This document shows positions 42,554-50,785 of a stretch of 64,000 nt of DNA, piece by piece. The notes under the pieces were generated by a model, which was given only the letters and a program-made list of their open reading frames with translations, did not search any database and had not been told where the DNA came from. How positions within the stretch are numbered: position 1 is the stretch's first letter; each line of letters begins with the position of its first letter. A program made the position numbers and the translations under genes. Source of the stretch: Streptomyces sp. CB02056 (GTDB lineage: Bacteria > Actinomycetota > Actinomycetes > Streptomycetales > Streptomycetaceae); NCBI RefSeq assembly GCF_001905545.1, contig NZ_LIPD01000003.1, positions 345,147 to 409,146 of the forward strand, read 5' to 3'.

Positions 42554-43590
42554 CACCTCGCCCCCGCTTCCACTCCGAGCGCCCGTGCGCGCACCCGCGA
42601 CAGCCCGCGGTTCCGCTCGCCCGGCCGAAGAGCGGGCCCCGCACGACCTGAGGCCGCACACCGCCCACCCCGCCCAGCCGGCGCCTCCAGCGCGCCGTGG
42701 GCCGCCGCCCGGACGATGCGTGCCGTCCAGAGCACGCCCAGCCCCTCCAGGACCGCCCCCGCCACGAGGCAGCCCAGCCCGGCCGGGGTGTGCAGCAGGA
42801 CCTCCAGCGGGTGCGCCCCGAGCGCCGCACCGAGGAGCAGCCCGACGCCCGGCAGCGCGGCCAGGACGGCGATCGTCGCGCGCGGTCCTGCCAGTTCCCC
42901 GGCGATCTCCTCCGCGAGCGCCCGCTCGCCGCGCAGCGCCTCCGCGACCCGGTCCAGCGCATCGGCCGACCCCGATCCGCTGCCCTCGGCCACCCGCCAG
43001 CAGGCCGCGACGGCCGCGGCCCCACTGCCGCCCGGAAGTTCGGCCAGCAGGTGCAGCGCGGCGGGTACGTCCCCGCCGTAACGGCCCGCCGCCAGTCGGG
43101 CCACCGGCTCCTCACCGAGCCTGCGCAGCCCCTCCGGGTCGGCGGCGATCCGTGCGGTGACCAGGTGCAGCGCCTGCTCCGGCGTCGCACCACCGCGCAA
43201 CTCCCCTGCCAGGCCCGCGCAGAGCTCCACCACCGCCGCGGCCCGGTGCCGGGCCTCCACCGCCAGGCGTCGCCGCAGCCGCCACCTGCGCAGCGGCAGG
43301 ACGGCCAGCGCGGCCGCGAGCACCGGCACCGGTGAGGCGGTGGCCTGCCCAGCGGACAACCCCAGCGGCAGGAGCAGCAGTTCGGGAACCAGGAAGCCCG
43401 ACAGCGGCCCCCTGGCCCAGGACCGCACCTCGATCTCCGGGCCGGGCCCCCGCACCGGAGGCCCACTGCCCGCCAGCACCAGCCTGGAGCGCTGCCCGCC
43501 CGGCAACTGCTCCTGCACCGCACGCCACGCGGCGACGGCCACCAGGAACAACGCCAGCACCCAGCAGAACGCGAGCTGACTCTGCGTCAA
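42553..43590 (-). CDS. TadB-like type II secretion F-domain membrane protein
   Basis: A 345-residue membrane protein starting TQSQLAFCWVLALFLVAVAA, with the F-domain in ELCAGLAGELRGGATPEQALHLV and two C-terminal helices (LAALPGVGLLLGAAL and LGCLVAGAVLEGLGVLW). I choose TTG 43590 because GGAGGTG lies six bases before it and the TTGA overlaps the stop of the small gene upstream; GTG 43599 sits too close to the same site. It pairs with tadC as the pilus platform. Confidence 0.85.
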   Translation of the reverse strand: MTQSQLAFCWVLALFLVAVAAWRAVQEQLPGGQRSRLVLAGSGPPVRGPGPEIEVRSWARGPLSGFLVPELLLLPLGLSAGQATASPVPVLAAALAVLPLRRWRLRRRLAVEARHRAAAVVELCAGLAGELRGGATPEQALHLVTARIAADPEGLRRLGEEPVARLAAGRYGGDVPAALHLLAELPGGSGAAAVAACWRVAEGSGSGSADALDRVAEALRGERALAEEIAGELAGPRATIAVLAALPGVGLLLGAALGAHPLEVLLHTPAGLGCLVAGAVLEGLGVLWTARIVRAAAHGALEAPAGRGGRCAASGRAGPALRPGERNRGLSRVRARALGVEAGAR

Positions 43591-43742
43591 TTCACCCACC
43601 TCCGTTGACCTCGGTCTTTCCGGCCCGCGCCGCCGAGCAGCACCAGAGCTCCCACGGCGCACCCGCCCACCAACAGGGCGAAGGCGACTTCCACCACCCG
43701 CACGTCCGCGCCCACCGGCCCGGCCACCGTCACGGCGATCAC
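43587..43742 (-). CDS. 51-residue single-span membrane protein within the Tad operon
   Basis: This small gene starts at GTG 43742, which overlaps the cpaF stop (GTGA), and stops at TGA 43589-43587, overlapping the tadB start (TTGA). It encodes one membrane helix (EVAFALLVGGCAVGALVLLGG) followed by a basic tail (GRKDRGQRRW). Both overlaps are strong signs of translation. It is short enough to be missed by automatic annotation. No family is known to me; it may be a small assembly factor of the secretion platform. Confidence 0.7.
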   Translation of the reverse strand: MIAVTVAGPVGADVRVVEVAFALLVGGCAVGALVLLGGAGRKDRGQRRWVN

Positions 43743-45076
43743 GGGCGCCCCCGCCCGAGCGACACCCCGCGCGCCGCCAGCAGTCCGACCAGCCGCTCCC
43801 ACCCCGCACCGGGGCTCAGGCCACCGGACGCCGGGAAGGCCACCGCGGGTGTGGTCACGGCCGACCCGTCACCGGCCCCGGCCAGCGTGTGGATCTCCGC
43901 CACCCGGCGCCGCCCCGAGCCCGGATCGCGGACCAGGTGCACCACCACGTCGAGTGCGGCCCGCAGTTGGCCGTGCAGCGCCGTCCGGTCGAGGCCCGCG
44001 AGCGCGCCCAGGGCCTCCAGCCGGACCGGCACGTCCGCCGCCGTGTTGGCGTGGACCGTGCCGCAGCCACCTTCGTGCCCCGTGTTCAGCGCGGCCAGCA
44101 GGTCCGACACCTCGGGCCCGCGGACCTCGCCGATCACCAGCCGGTCCGGACGCATCCGCAGCGCCTGGCGGACGAGGTCCCGCAGGGTGAACTCGCCCAG
44201 CCCCTCCTGATTTGGCGGCCGGCTCTGCAACCGGACCACGTGCGGGTGGGCCGGTTGCAGCTCGGCGGAGTCCTCGGCGAGCACGATCCGTTCGTCCGGC
44301 CCGACCAGGCCGAGCAGGGCCGACAGGAGCGTCGTCTTCCCCGAGCCCGTCCCGCCGGAGACAAGCAGCGACAGCCGGGCCCGCACGATGCCCGCGAGCA
44401 GTTCCGCACCCTGCGGTGGCAGCGACCCGCCCGCCACCAGCTCGTCGAGCGTGAAGGGCCGGGGGCGGCAGACCCGCAGCGAGATGTGCGTGCAGCCGGC
44501 CGCGATCGGCGGCAGTACGGCGTGCAGCCGGGTGCCGTCCGGCAGCCGGGCGTCCACCCACGGGCGGGCGTCGTCCAGCCGCCGGCCGGCCGCCGTGGCC
44601 AGCCGGTGGGCCAGCCGCCGCACCGCCTCGGCGTCGGCGAAACGGACTCCGGTGGTTCGCTGCAGGCCGCCGCCACGGTCGACCCACACCTCGTCCGGAC
44701 CGTTCACCAGGACGTCCGTGACGTCGGGCGCCGCCAGCAGCCGGTCCAGCGGGCCCGCACCCACCAGTTCGGCGCGCAGCGAGCGCACGGTGTCCAGGAC
44801 CTCGTCCCCGCCGAGCGGCGGGCGAGTGGCCCGCAGCGCGGCCGCGACCGAGCCTGCCGTCGGAGCGGCCCCCGACTCGGCCAGCCGCAGCCGGACCGCG
44901 TCCACCAGGGCCGCCGCCCGCTGCTCGCGGGCCGTACGACCGTACGGACAGGGCCCGTGCCCGGGCTCCGGCGGCCCGCCGGGCGGCGGCACGCTCCGCA
45001 GCGGCCGGTGCTCCCGCGCACCGCCGCCCGGACCGGGCGATCCGCTCCGAAGGACCGTTCTGCGCAGACGGACCAT
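43739..45076 (-). CDS. CpaF/TadA-type secretion ATPase
   Basis: A 445-residue hexameric ATPase that powers the Tad apparatus. The N-terminal domain has LLAAPDVTDVLVNGPDEVWVDRGGGL; Walker A is GGTGSGKTTLLSALL, the Asp-box LAEDSAELQP, Walker B LVIGEVRGPEVSDLLAALNTGHEGG, and the His-box GTVHANTA. All catalytic elements are intact. ATG 45076 overlaps the previous stop (TGATG) and has GGAGGAGG. Residues 1-50 are Pro/Gly-rich. Its stop overlaps the 51-residue gene. Confidence 0.92.
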   Translation of the reverse strand: MVRLRRTVLRSGSPGPGGGAREHRPLRSVPPPGGPPEPGHGPCPYGRTAREQRAAALVDAVRLRLAESGAAPTAGSVAAALRATRPPLGGDEVLDTVRSLRAELVGAGPLDRLLAAPDVTDVLVNGPDEVWVDRGGGLQRTTGVRFADAEAVRRLAHRLATAAGRRLDDARPWVDARLPDGTRLHAVLPPIAAGCTHISLRVCRPRPFTLDELVAGGSLPPQGAELLAGIVRARLSLLVSGGTGSGKTTLLSALLGLVGPDERIVLAEDSAELQPAHPHVVRLQSRPPNQEGLGEFTLRDLVRQALRMRPDRLVIGEVRGPEVSDLLAALNTGHEGGCGTVHANTAADVPVRLEALGALAGLDRTALHGQLRAALDVVVHLVRDPGSGRRRVAEIHTLAGAGDGSAVTTPAVAFPASGGLSPGAGWERLVGLLAARGVSLGRGRP

Positions 45077-46200
45077 CAGTACACACCTCCTCCGGCCACC
45101 GGCACCGGCGGCAGCACCTCGGTCAGGAAGCTCGCGCAGAAGCGCGCGAGCGGGCCGCCCTCCCGGCTTCCGGGCGGGACGCCCTTCACGACGTCCTGGG
45201 CCAGGCCCGGCTCCGGCTCCAGCTCCCCCGCCAGCGGCAACCGCAGCCCGCGGACGATCTGCCGGGCCGGGAGCCCGCCGGCCCGCACCGGCCGCACCAC
45301 GGCCCGGACGTCCCCGAGCCGCATCCGGGCCGCCGCCGCGACCCGGTCGGCGGCGGCCACCGCGCGCAGCTCGGCCGACACCACCAGGAGCGCCAGGTCG
45401 GACTGCTCCAGCGCCTGCCCGGCGGCCGCGTCGAGGTGCCGGGGCACGTCGACCACCACCAGCCCGCCGCGCCGTCTGGAGGCGGCCAGCACGCTGCGCA
45501 TGGCCTCCGGCGGCACCGTCAGGGTGTCGCCGCGGTCCCAGGACAGGCAGGACAGCGCGGAGAGCCGTTTGAGCGCGGGCAGCGCCCGGGCCAGCTCGGC
45601 CCCGCTGACCCGCCCGCGGGAGCCGGCCAGATCGGGCCAGCGCAGCCCGCTGACCCGCTCGCCGCCGAGCAGGATGTCGAGGCCCCCGCCCAGCGGATCG
45701 CCGTCCAGGAGCATCGTCCGCCGGCCCGCCCGCGCGGCCGTGACCGCCAGCGCGCAGGCCAGGGTCGAGGCCCCGGCCCCGCCGGACCCGCCGAGCACCG
45801 CGACGGTGACCGCCGGGCAGCCGACGCCCTCGGCCGCGTCGGCGATCCGGTCGAGCAGCCAGGCTTCGGCGTCGGGCAGGAACAGCACGTGCTCGGCCCC
45901 GAGTTGGACGGCTCTGACCCACACCCCGGGGTCGTCCAGGTCCAGCCCGAGCAGCAGCACTCCGCCGCGCCGCCCCAGCCCGGAGCAGCGGACGGCCTGG
46001 TCGTCCCCGACCAGGACCAGCGAGGCCCCTTCCCAGAGGTCCCGCGTCGGCGGCGCGCCCCGGACCAGCCTCGGCTCGGTGCCCGCCGCCGCGCAGATCC
46101 GCAGCAGGTGCTCGGCCAGGCCCTCGTCCTCGGTGACGACGAGCGGCCCGGCGACCGCGGGGCCCTCGGCGGTGATGTGGTCGGCGATCGGCGTCGACAT
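45076..46200 (-). CDS. Ssd/CpaE-like septum-site/secretion ATPase homologue
   Basis: A 374-residue MinD/ParA-superfamily protein, homologous to Rv3660c (Ssd). The N-terminal receiver-like part (PLVVTEDEGLAEHLLRICAAAG) is followed by the deviant Walker A VLGGSGGAGAST, where the lysines are absent as in the actinobacterial Ssd group, and by DGDPLGGGLDILLGGE and VVDVPRHLDAAAG. In mycobacteria it affects septum placement, and in Tad systems CpaE localises the pilus. ATG 46200 has GGAGGGGAG. First gene of the leftward Tad operon. Confidence 0.88.
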   Translation of the reverse strand: MSTPIADHITAEGPAVAGPLVVTEDEGLAEHLLRICAAAGTEPRLVRGAPPTRDLWEGASLVLVGDDQAVRCSGLGRRGGVLLLGLDLDDPGVWVRAVQLGAEHVLFLPDAEAWLLDRIADAAEGVGCPAVTVAVLGGSGGAGASTLACALAVTAARAGRRTMLLDGDPLGGGLDILLGGERVSGLRWPDLAGSRGRVSGAELARALPALKRLSALSCLSWDRGDTLTVPPEAMRSVLAASRRRGGLVVVDVPRHLDAAAGQALEQSDLALLVVSAELRAVAAADRVAAAARMRLGDVRAVVRPVRAGGLPARQIVRGLRLPLAGELEPEPGLAQDVVKGVPPGSREGGPLARFCASFLTEVLPPVPVAGGGVY

Positions 46201-46381
46201 GGTTGCTCCCCTCCGCGCCGCCGACCACCGGAGGTGGCCGACGGCGCACGTCGGACGGTTCCGGCGGACGGCCGCCCGACAGGCCTTTGAGGGAGGAAGG
46301 GGGTGAGGCCCTGCCCGGCGACCGCCGCCGGTCATCACGGTGGGGGGAGATCCGGATTTCGTCATCCGGGTTCCGATTGCC

Positions 46382-46390
46382 TGTGGATAA
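46382..46390. promoter_or_regulatory. DnaA-box match TGTGGATAA
   Basis: This is the exact reverse complement of TTATCCACA, in the leader of the ssd/Tad operon. A related CTATCCACA occurs at 46774-46782. AT-rich nonamers are rare at this GC content. Confidence 0.4.
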
Positions 46391-46735
46391 CTCGTGTGCT
46401 GTGGAGGAAAACGTTCACCCGGGCGGGGGGCTATTCGGCGAAGAATTGACGAAAGGGGGTCACCGAGATGAACCGGCGACCCGCCCCGTCCCGTTCAGCC
46501 GTTCTCCCGACCTCCGCCCGCCGCCTTCCGGACACCGCTTCCGAACGGCTTCCGAACGGGCTCGCACCACCGATCGGAACCAGCCGTTCGATCCTCGACG
46601 GGCATGAGCAAATGGCGACACAGAGTGACGAAAGTCGATTGACGGGCCGGAGCGGCGACACCCCCTGTAAGCCGTCGACACGACGGCGGCGCACCCGCGG
46701 CGAGGGGCGTTCAAGCCCTGAAAATGGCCCCGGAC

Positions 46736-46818
46736 GTGCGACGACCCCCGCCGGGGGGGAGAGCGGGGGTCGTCTATCCACAGCCCGGCTCGGGGGGGAG
46801 GAGCCGGACCGGGTTAGC
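46736..46818 (-). ncRNA. 6C small RNA
   Basis: On the minus strand two hairpins follow each other. The first has stem CCGGCTC/GAGCCGG (46785-46807) with loop CTCCCCCCC; the second has stem GACGACCCCCGC/GCGGGGGTCGTC (46740-46774) with loop TCTCCCCCCCG. Two C-rich loops are the definition of the 6C RNA of actinobacteria. The place between ssd and the HAD gene is the same as for B11/6C in Mycobacterium tuberculosis (Rv3660c-Rv3661). C-rich loops bind G-rich ribosome binding sites in trans. Ends are approximate. Confidence 0.85.
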
Positions 46819-46938
46819 ACGGTCGCGAACGATCCGTGACTTCCATGGTGTACCCGAGCGGCCAGAAACACAAACCCGCACGCCCGCGAGTACGCCGAAT
46901 GGCGGGGTCTTTTGCGGCTCCCTCTATCCTCGGTTCCC

Positions 46939-47838
46939 GTGGACACCACCGAGAACGCCGACGACTACGCCGACGAGTCCCAGGGCGACGCCACCGGGCC
47001 CGAAGAGCTCCGCCCGCCCGTTCGCCCCCGACCCGGCGGGCTGCGCACCGCGGCCTTCTTCGACCTCGACAAGACCATCATCGCCAAGTCGAGCGCACTG
47101 GCCTTCAGCCGCCCCTTCTACCAGGGCGGACTGATCAACCGTCGGGCCGTACTGCGCAGCGCGTACGCCCAGTTCGTCTTCCTGGTCGGCGGCGCGGACC
47201 ACGACCAGATGGAGAAGATGCGCCAGTACCTCTCCGCGCTCACCCGGGGCTGGAACGTCCAGCAGGTCCGCGAGATCGTCGCCGAGACCCTGCACAACCT
47301 GATCGACCCGATCATCTACGACGAGGCGGCCTCGCTGATCGAGCAGCACCACGCGGCCGGCCGGGACGTGGTGATCGTCAGCAGCTCCGGCTCCGAGGTG
47401 GTCGAGCCGATCGGCCGGCTGCTCGGCGCGGACCACGTGATCGCCACCCGGCTCCAGGTCGAGGACGGCTGCTACACCGGCGAGATCGAGTACTACGCCT
47501 ACGCCGAGAACAAGGCCGCGGCCATTCGGGAGTTGGCCGCGACCGAGGGCTACGACCTGGCCGCCTCCTACGCCTACAGCGACTCCTCCACCGACCTGCC
47601 GCTGCTGGAGGCGGTCGGCCACCCGTCGGCGGTCAACCCGGACCGCGCGCTGCGGAAGGAGGCGCAGGCCCGGGAGTGGCCGGTGCTGGTCTTCGACAAG
47701 CCGGTGGAACTGCGGCGCCGACTGCCCGAGTTCTCGGCCCCGAGCGGCTCGGTGCTGACCGCGGTGGCGGTCGGGACGGCCGTGGTGACCGCCGGGGTGA
47801 TCTGGTACCTGGCCCGCCGGAGGCGCCCCCTCGCCTGA
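46939..47838 (+). CDS. HAD-IB family hydrolase (SerB-like, Rv3661 type)
   Basis: A 299-residue phosphatase-like protein. HAD motif I is F-F-D43-L-D45-K-T, motif II is in VVIVSSSGSE and motif III/IV in ENKAAAIRELA and YAYSDSSTDLPLLEAVG. Residues 1-33 are acidic and variable; the C-terminus has one hydrophobic segment (LTAVAVGTAVVTAGVIWYLARRR), so it is probably tethered to the membrane. Similar proteins are linked to morphological differentiation. Start at GTG 46939; no ribosome binding site is present, but a -10-like TATCCT fits a leaderless message. Confidence 0.88.
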   Translation: MDTTENADDYADESQGDATGPEELRPPVRPRPGGLRTAAFFDLDKTIIAKSSALAFSRPFYQGGLINRRAVLRSAYAQFVFLVGGADHDQMEKMRQYLSALTRGWNVQQVREIVAETLHNLIDPIIYDEAASLIEQHHAAGRDVVIVSSSGSEVVEPIGRLLGADHVIATRLQVEDGCYTGEIEYYAYAENKAAAIRELAATEGYDLAASYAYSDSSTDLPLLEAVGHPSAVNPDRALRKEAQAREWPVLVFDKPVELRRRLPEFSAPSGSVLTAVAVGTAVVTAGVIWYLARRRRPLA

Positions 47839-48130
47839 GGCGGGCGGCCCGGCAGCCCTTGGACAAAACGGTCAATCGGGACAGACTTCTCTTTTCGGGT
47901 TCCCCTTTCCCCCGAAACGCGATACAAATGAAGCACGGCCCGCGAGACCCGGTCAGGACCTTAAGAGGTCAAACCGACAACGCAGTTCAGGCCCCACGGA
48001 CCGCACGTACAGATATCCGGGCACCCACATGCAGCCGACCCGCTGTCGGGCCGCCGGACCAGACGAACGGGCAGGATCCCCGTCTGATCGGCACTTCCGG
48101 TGCATGCATGGTCACCCGGTATCTGCACCA

Positions 48131-48163
48131 GCGGCGGCACCCGGCAGGAGCAGGTGCCGCCGC
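48131..48163. terminator. Hairpin GCGGCGGCACC/GGTGCCGCCGC
   Basis: An 11-bp perfect stem with an 11-base loop in the convergent region; probably ends the rightward HAD transcript. Confidence 0.6.
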
Positions 48164-48174
48164 ATCCTCGTCTC

Positions 48175-48198
48175 CGCGCGCCCCTCCCGGGGCGCGCG
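48175..48198. terminator. Hairpin CGCGCGCCCC/GGGGCGCGCG
   Basis: A 10-bp perfect stem with TCCC loop, 21 bases after the stop of the leftward Fic-like gene; probably its terminator. Confidence 0.6.
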
Positions 48199-48218
48199 CG
48201 CCGTCCCGAGCGGGGCGC

Positions 48219-49109
48219 TCAGACCATCCCGCGCTGCATCGCCTCGCAGACCGCCGTGCTCTCCCGCACCCCGAGCCGCAGCGCCCGACCGCTGTACGCG
48301 ATCCAGGCCGCCATCCCCTCGGGGGTTCCCGCCAGGTAGCCGGCCAGGGCTCGGCGGTGGGCGGCGGTGCCCAGCTCGGCCAGGCCGACCTCGGCCGGGC
48401 AGATCGACTTCGGGTCGAGCCCCTCGGCGATCAGCACGATCCGCTGGGCGGCCCGCGCGATCACGCCGTTGTGGGCGCCGAACGGCCGCAGCGCGAGCAG
48501 TTCGCCGTGCACCACCGAGGCCACGACGAGGGCCGGCGTGCCCACGCCCTGGCCCTCCGCACGCGCCACCAGCAGCCGGGAGAGCTGGTCGAGCCGGGCC
48601 GCGACCTCCTCCGCACCCGGAGCGGGCGGCAGTACGGGCGGCGGCCCGTCGACGGCCTCGACCTCGACACTCTCCACCGGTTCCAGCTCCTGCGGGAACA
48701 GCACCTCCGCGCCCTCCCCGGCCCGCCGCGGGCGACCGGCGGCCGGATCGCCGTCGCCGACCGCGAGCAGGTGCAGCCGGGCCAGCACCTGGAGCGGCGA
48801 GTGCCGCCAGATGCTGAGCAGCTGGCCGGCCTCGGCGGCGATCCGCAGGGCCGCGCCGACCGTCCGGGCCTCGGGGTCCGCGCCGAAGTCGCTGCGGCGG
48901 CGGACCTCCTCCAGCGGCCAGTCGGCCCCGGCCAGGGCCGCCGACGCGCGGGCGCCGCGCAGCGCGGACTCGGAGGTGACCTCGGCCGCGCGGCGGCGCA
49001 TCACCCGGTGGCCGTAGAGCCGGTCGACGGCCTTGCGCACCTCGGCGACCGCGTCGGGCACCCCGGGGAGCTGGGCCAGCGGGGCGAGGGGATCAGTTCC
49101 AGTGCTCAC
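48219..49109 (-). CDS. Fic/Doc-like fold protein with degenerate motif
   Basis: A 296-residue mostly helical protein. Its central part LLALRPFGAHNGVIARAAQRIVL resembles the Fic motif H-P-F-x-x-G-N-G-R-x-x-R, but His is Arg (near residue 208) and the G-N-G-R is H-N-G-V, so AMP transfer is unlikely. It is named 'oxidoreductase' in some streptomycete annotations without support in the sequence. The GTG start is preceded by TACTCT at leaderless distance instead of a ribosome binding site. It converges with the HAD gene. Confidence 0.65.
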   Translation of the reverse strand: MSTGTDPLAPLAQLPGVPDAVAEVRKAVDRLYGHRVMRRRAAEVTSESALRGARASAALAGADWPLEEVRRRSDFGADPEARTVGAALRIAAEAGQLLSIWRHSPLQVLARLHLLAVGDGDPAAGRPRRAGEGAEVLFPQELEPVESVEVEAVDGPPPVLPPAPGAEEVAARLDQLSRLLVARAEGQGVGTPALVVASVVHGELLALRPFGAHNGVIARAAQRIVLIAEGLDPKSICPAEVGLAELGTAAHRRALAGYLAGTPEGMAAWIAYSGRALRLGVRESTAVCEAMQRGMV

Positions 49110-49325
49110 CTACCCGAGAGTAATGAACGGGCCGCCCCTCCCGGAACAGCAACCCCGCATCACCCGTTAGAGGCAATCCTCACTTCCCGCCCCCGGCGAC
49201 ACCCAAACCCCGGCTAGCATGGCCACTATCGGAGACGATAACGATTTCCAACTAGGGGCGGCGTCGCGCGGCCCCTGGGCGGACGGCCCGCAGCGAGGGC
49301 CCTGAGCGAGAGCCGGAGTCCCCAG

Positions 49326-50333
49326 ATGAAGATCGCCTTCGTCGGCAAGGGCGGCAGCGGGAAGACCACGCTGTCCGCGCTGTTCATCCGCCACCTGGCA
49401 GCCCTGGGCCGGCCGGTCGTCGCCGTGGACGCCGACATCAACCAGCACCTGGGCCCCGCGCTGGGCCTGACGGACGATCAGGCCGCCGCCCTGCCCTCAC
49501 TGGGCGGGCACCTGCCGGAGATCAAGGAGTACCTGCGCGGCAGCAACCCGCTCATCCGCTCCTCCGGCGAGATGATCAAAACCACGCCGCCCGGCCGCGG
49601 TTCGCGGCTGCTGCGGATCGTCGAAGAGAACCCGGTCTACGCCGCCTGCGCCCGCCCGATCGCGCTGGACGAGGGCTCGGTCCGGCTGCTGGCGACCGGC
49701 GCGTTCACCGAGGAGGACCTCGGGGTGGCCTGCTACCACTCCAAGGTCGGCGCGGTGGAACTGCTGCTCAACCACCTGCTGGACGGCCCGGGCGAGTACC
49801 TGGTGACCGACATGACCGCGGGCTCGGACTCCTTCGCCTCCGGCCTGTTCACCCGCTTCGACCTGACCTTCCTGGTCGCCGAACCGACCCGCAAGGGCGT
49901 CTCCGTCTACCGCCAGTACAAGGACTACGCCCGCGACTTCGGCGTGCGGCTGCGGGTGGTCGGCAACAAGGTGCAGGGGCCGGACGACCTGGCCTTCCTG
50001 CGCCGCGAGGTCGGCGACGACCTGCTCACCACCTTCCGGCAGTCGGACTGGGTGCGCCGCCTGGAGCAGGGCGCCGAACCGCCGCTGAAGTCCCTGGAGA
50101 CGGCCGACCGGGCCGTGCTGGAGGAGCTGCGGATCGAGGCCGACGCGGCGTACGGGCGGCGGGACGCGCGCCGCTACACCGAGCAGGCGGTGCTCTTCCA
50201 CCGCCGCAACGCGGAGAGTTGGGCCAACTCCAAGGTCGGCATCGACCTCGCGACCCAGGTGGACGAGGACTTCGTCCTGGGCGGGTTCGCGGACGGCGAC
50301 ACGCGCACCGCCCCGGCGGGCGCCCGCGCCTGA
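49326..50333 (+). CDS. CooC/ParA-like P-loop ATPase
   Basis: A 335-residue nucleotide-binding protein. The deviant Walker A is GKGGSGKTTLSALF (residues 7-20) with both lysines, Walker B-like DADINQHLG follows, and the stretch LVTDMTAGSDSFASGLF is typical for the CooC/ArsA-type maturation ATPases. CooC inserts nickel into CO dehydrogenase, but no such gene is near, so the client is unknown. The ATG has a weak GAGAGCCGGAG upstream. A 19-bp hairpin follows the gene. Confidence 0.85.
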   Translation: MKIAFVGKGGSGKTTLSALFIRHLAALGRPVVAVDADINQHLGPALGLTDDQAAALPSLGGHLPEIKEYLRGSNPLIRSSGEMIKTTPPGRGSRLLRIVEENPVYAACARPIALDEGSVRLLATGAFTEEDLGVACYHSKVGAVELLLNHLLDGPGEYLVTDMTAGSDSFASGLFTRFDLTFLVAEPTRKGVSVYRQYKDYARDFGVRLRVVGNKVQGPDDLAFLRREVGDDLLTTFRQSDWVRRLEQGAEPPLKSLETADRAVLEELRIEADAAYGRRDARRYTEQAVLFHRRNAESWANSKVGIDLATQVDEDFVLGGFADGDTRTAPAGARA

Positions 50334-50350
50334 CCCCCACCACCGCCGCC

Positions 50351-50394
50351 GAACGGGCCGCGACCTCCCCGCTCCGGGAGGTCGCGGCCCGTTC
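50351..50394 (+). terminator. Perfect 19-bp stem terminator
   Basis: GAACGGGCC...TCCC pairs perfectly with GGGA...GGCCCGTTC around a six-base loop, 18 bases after the ATPase gene. One of the longest perfect stems in the window. Confidence 0.8.
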
Positions 50395-50785
50395 GCCGCG
50401 CCCGGCCCCGGAGCCGACCCCGGCGAACGGGAGCCACGACCGCTGCGACCAGCAGATTCCCGACCGTTAGGCCACCACCCATTGGGGTGAATCAGGGGGT
50501 TTTCCGCTTCCCTCCCGGAACCACGCTGTGCAAAGCTTTCATTACCCTCGGTTTACCGAGTCTTGATGGTTCGCCCGGTGGCCCCCGGTGAGACGTCCCG
50601 CACCTCGCCCGAAGCCCTGGCGGGCCTGATGGTCAACGCCGGCCGGTGACACCCGCACTCCCCCGCCGCGCCCACGCCATCCCGCCACACCGTCGCGCCC
50701 ACGACAGCCGATCCGCCCCGGAGCCCCACCCCGGATTCACCGCCGGACCTGACTGCGTTCGCTCCCCCGGACAGACGGGAAGACA
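50395..50785. other. 391-base region upstream of the SulP gene
   Basis: It contains an AT-richer part (50463-50570) with the small palindromes AAAGCTTT and CTCGGTTTACCGAG (50547-50560). This is the likely promoter of the SulP/carbonic anhydrase gene. No gene is seen. Confidence 0.5.

Larger units (their letters stand above)
46201..46938. other. 738-base intergenic region between ssd and the HAD gene
   Basis: It carries the Tad operon leader, an AT-richer promoter-like patch with a DnaA-box sequence (46382-46390), and the 6C RNA gene (46736-46818). A TATCCT at 46925-46930 lies eight bases before the HAD start and may be a leaderless -10. I see no protein gene with good codon use here. Confidence 0.7.
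47839..48218. other. 380-base convergent intergenic region
   Basis: Two genes end here. It has an AT-richer part (about 47863-47990) with a TTTCGGG/CCCGAAA stem (47893-47917) and a GATACAAAT sequence that could be a promoter for a short transcript, then two strong hairpins (48131-48163 and 48175-48198). No open frame with proper codon use is seen. A small RNA is possible but unproven. Confidence 0.5.
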
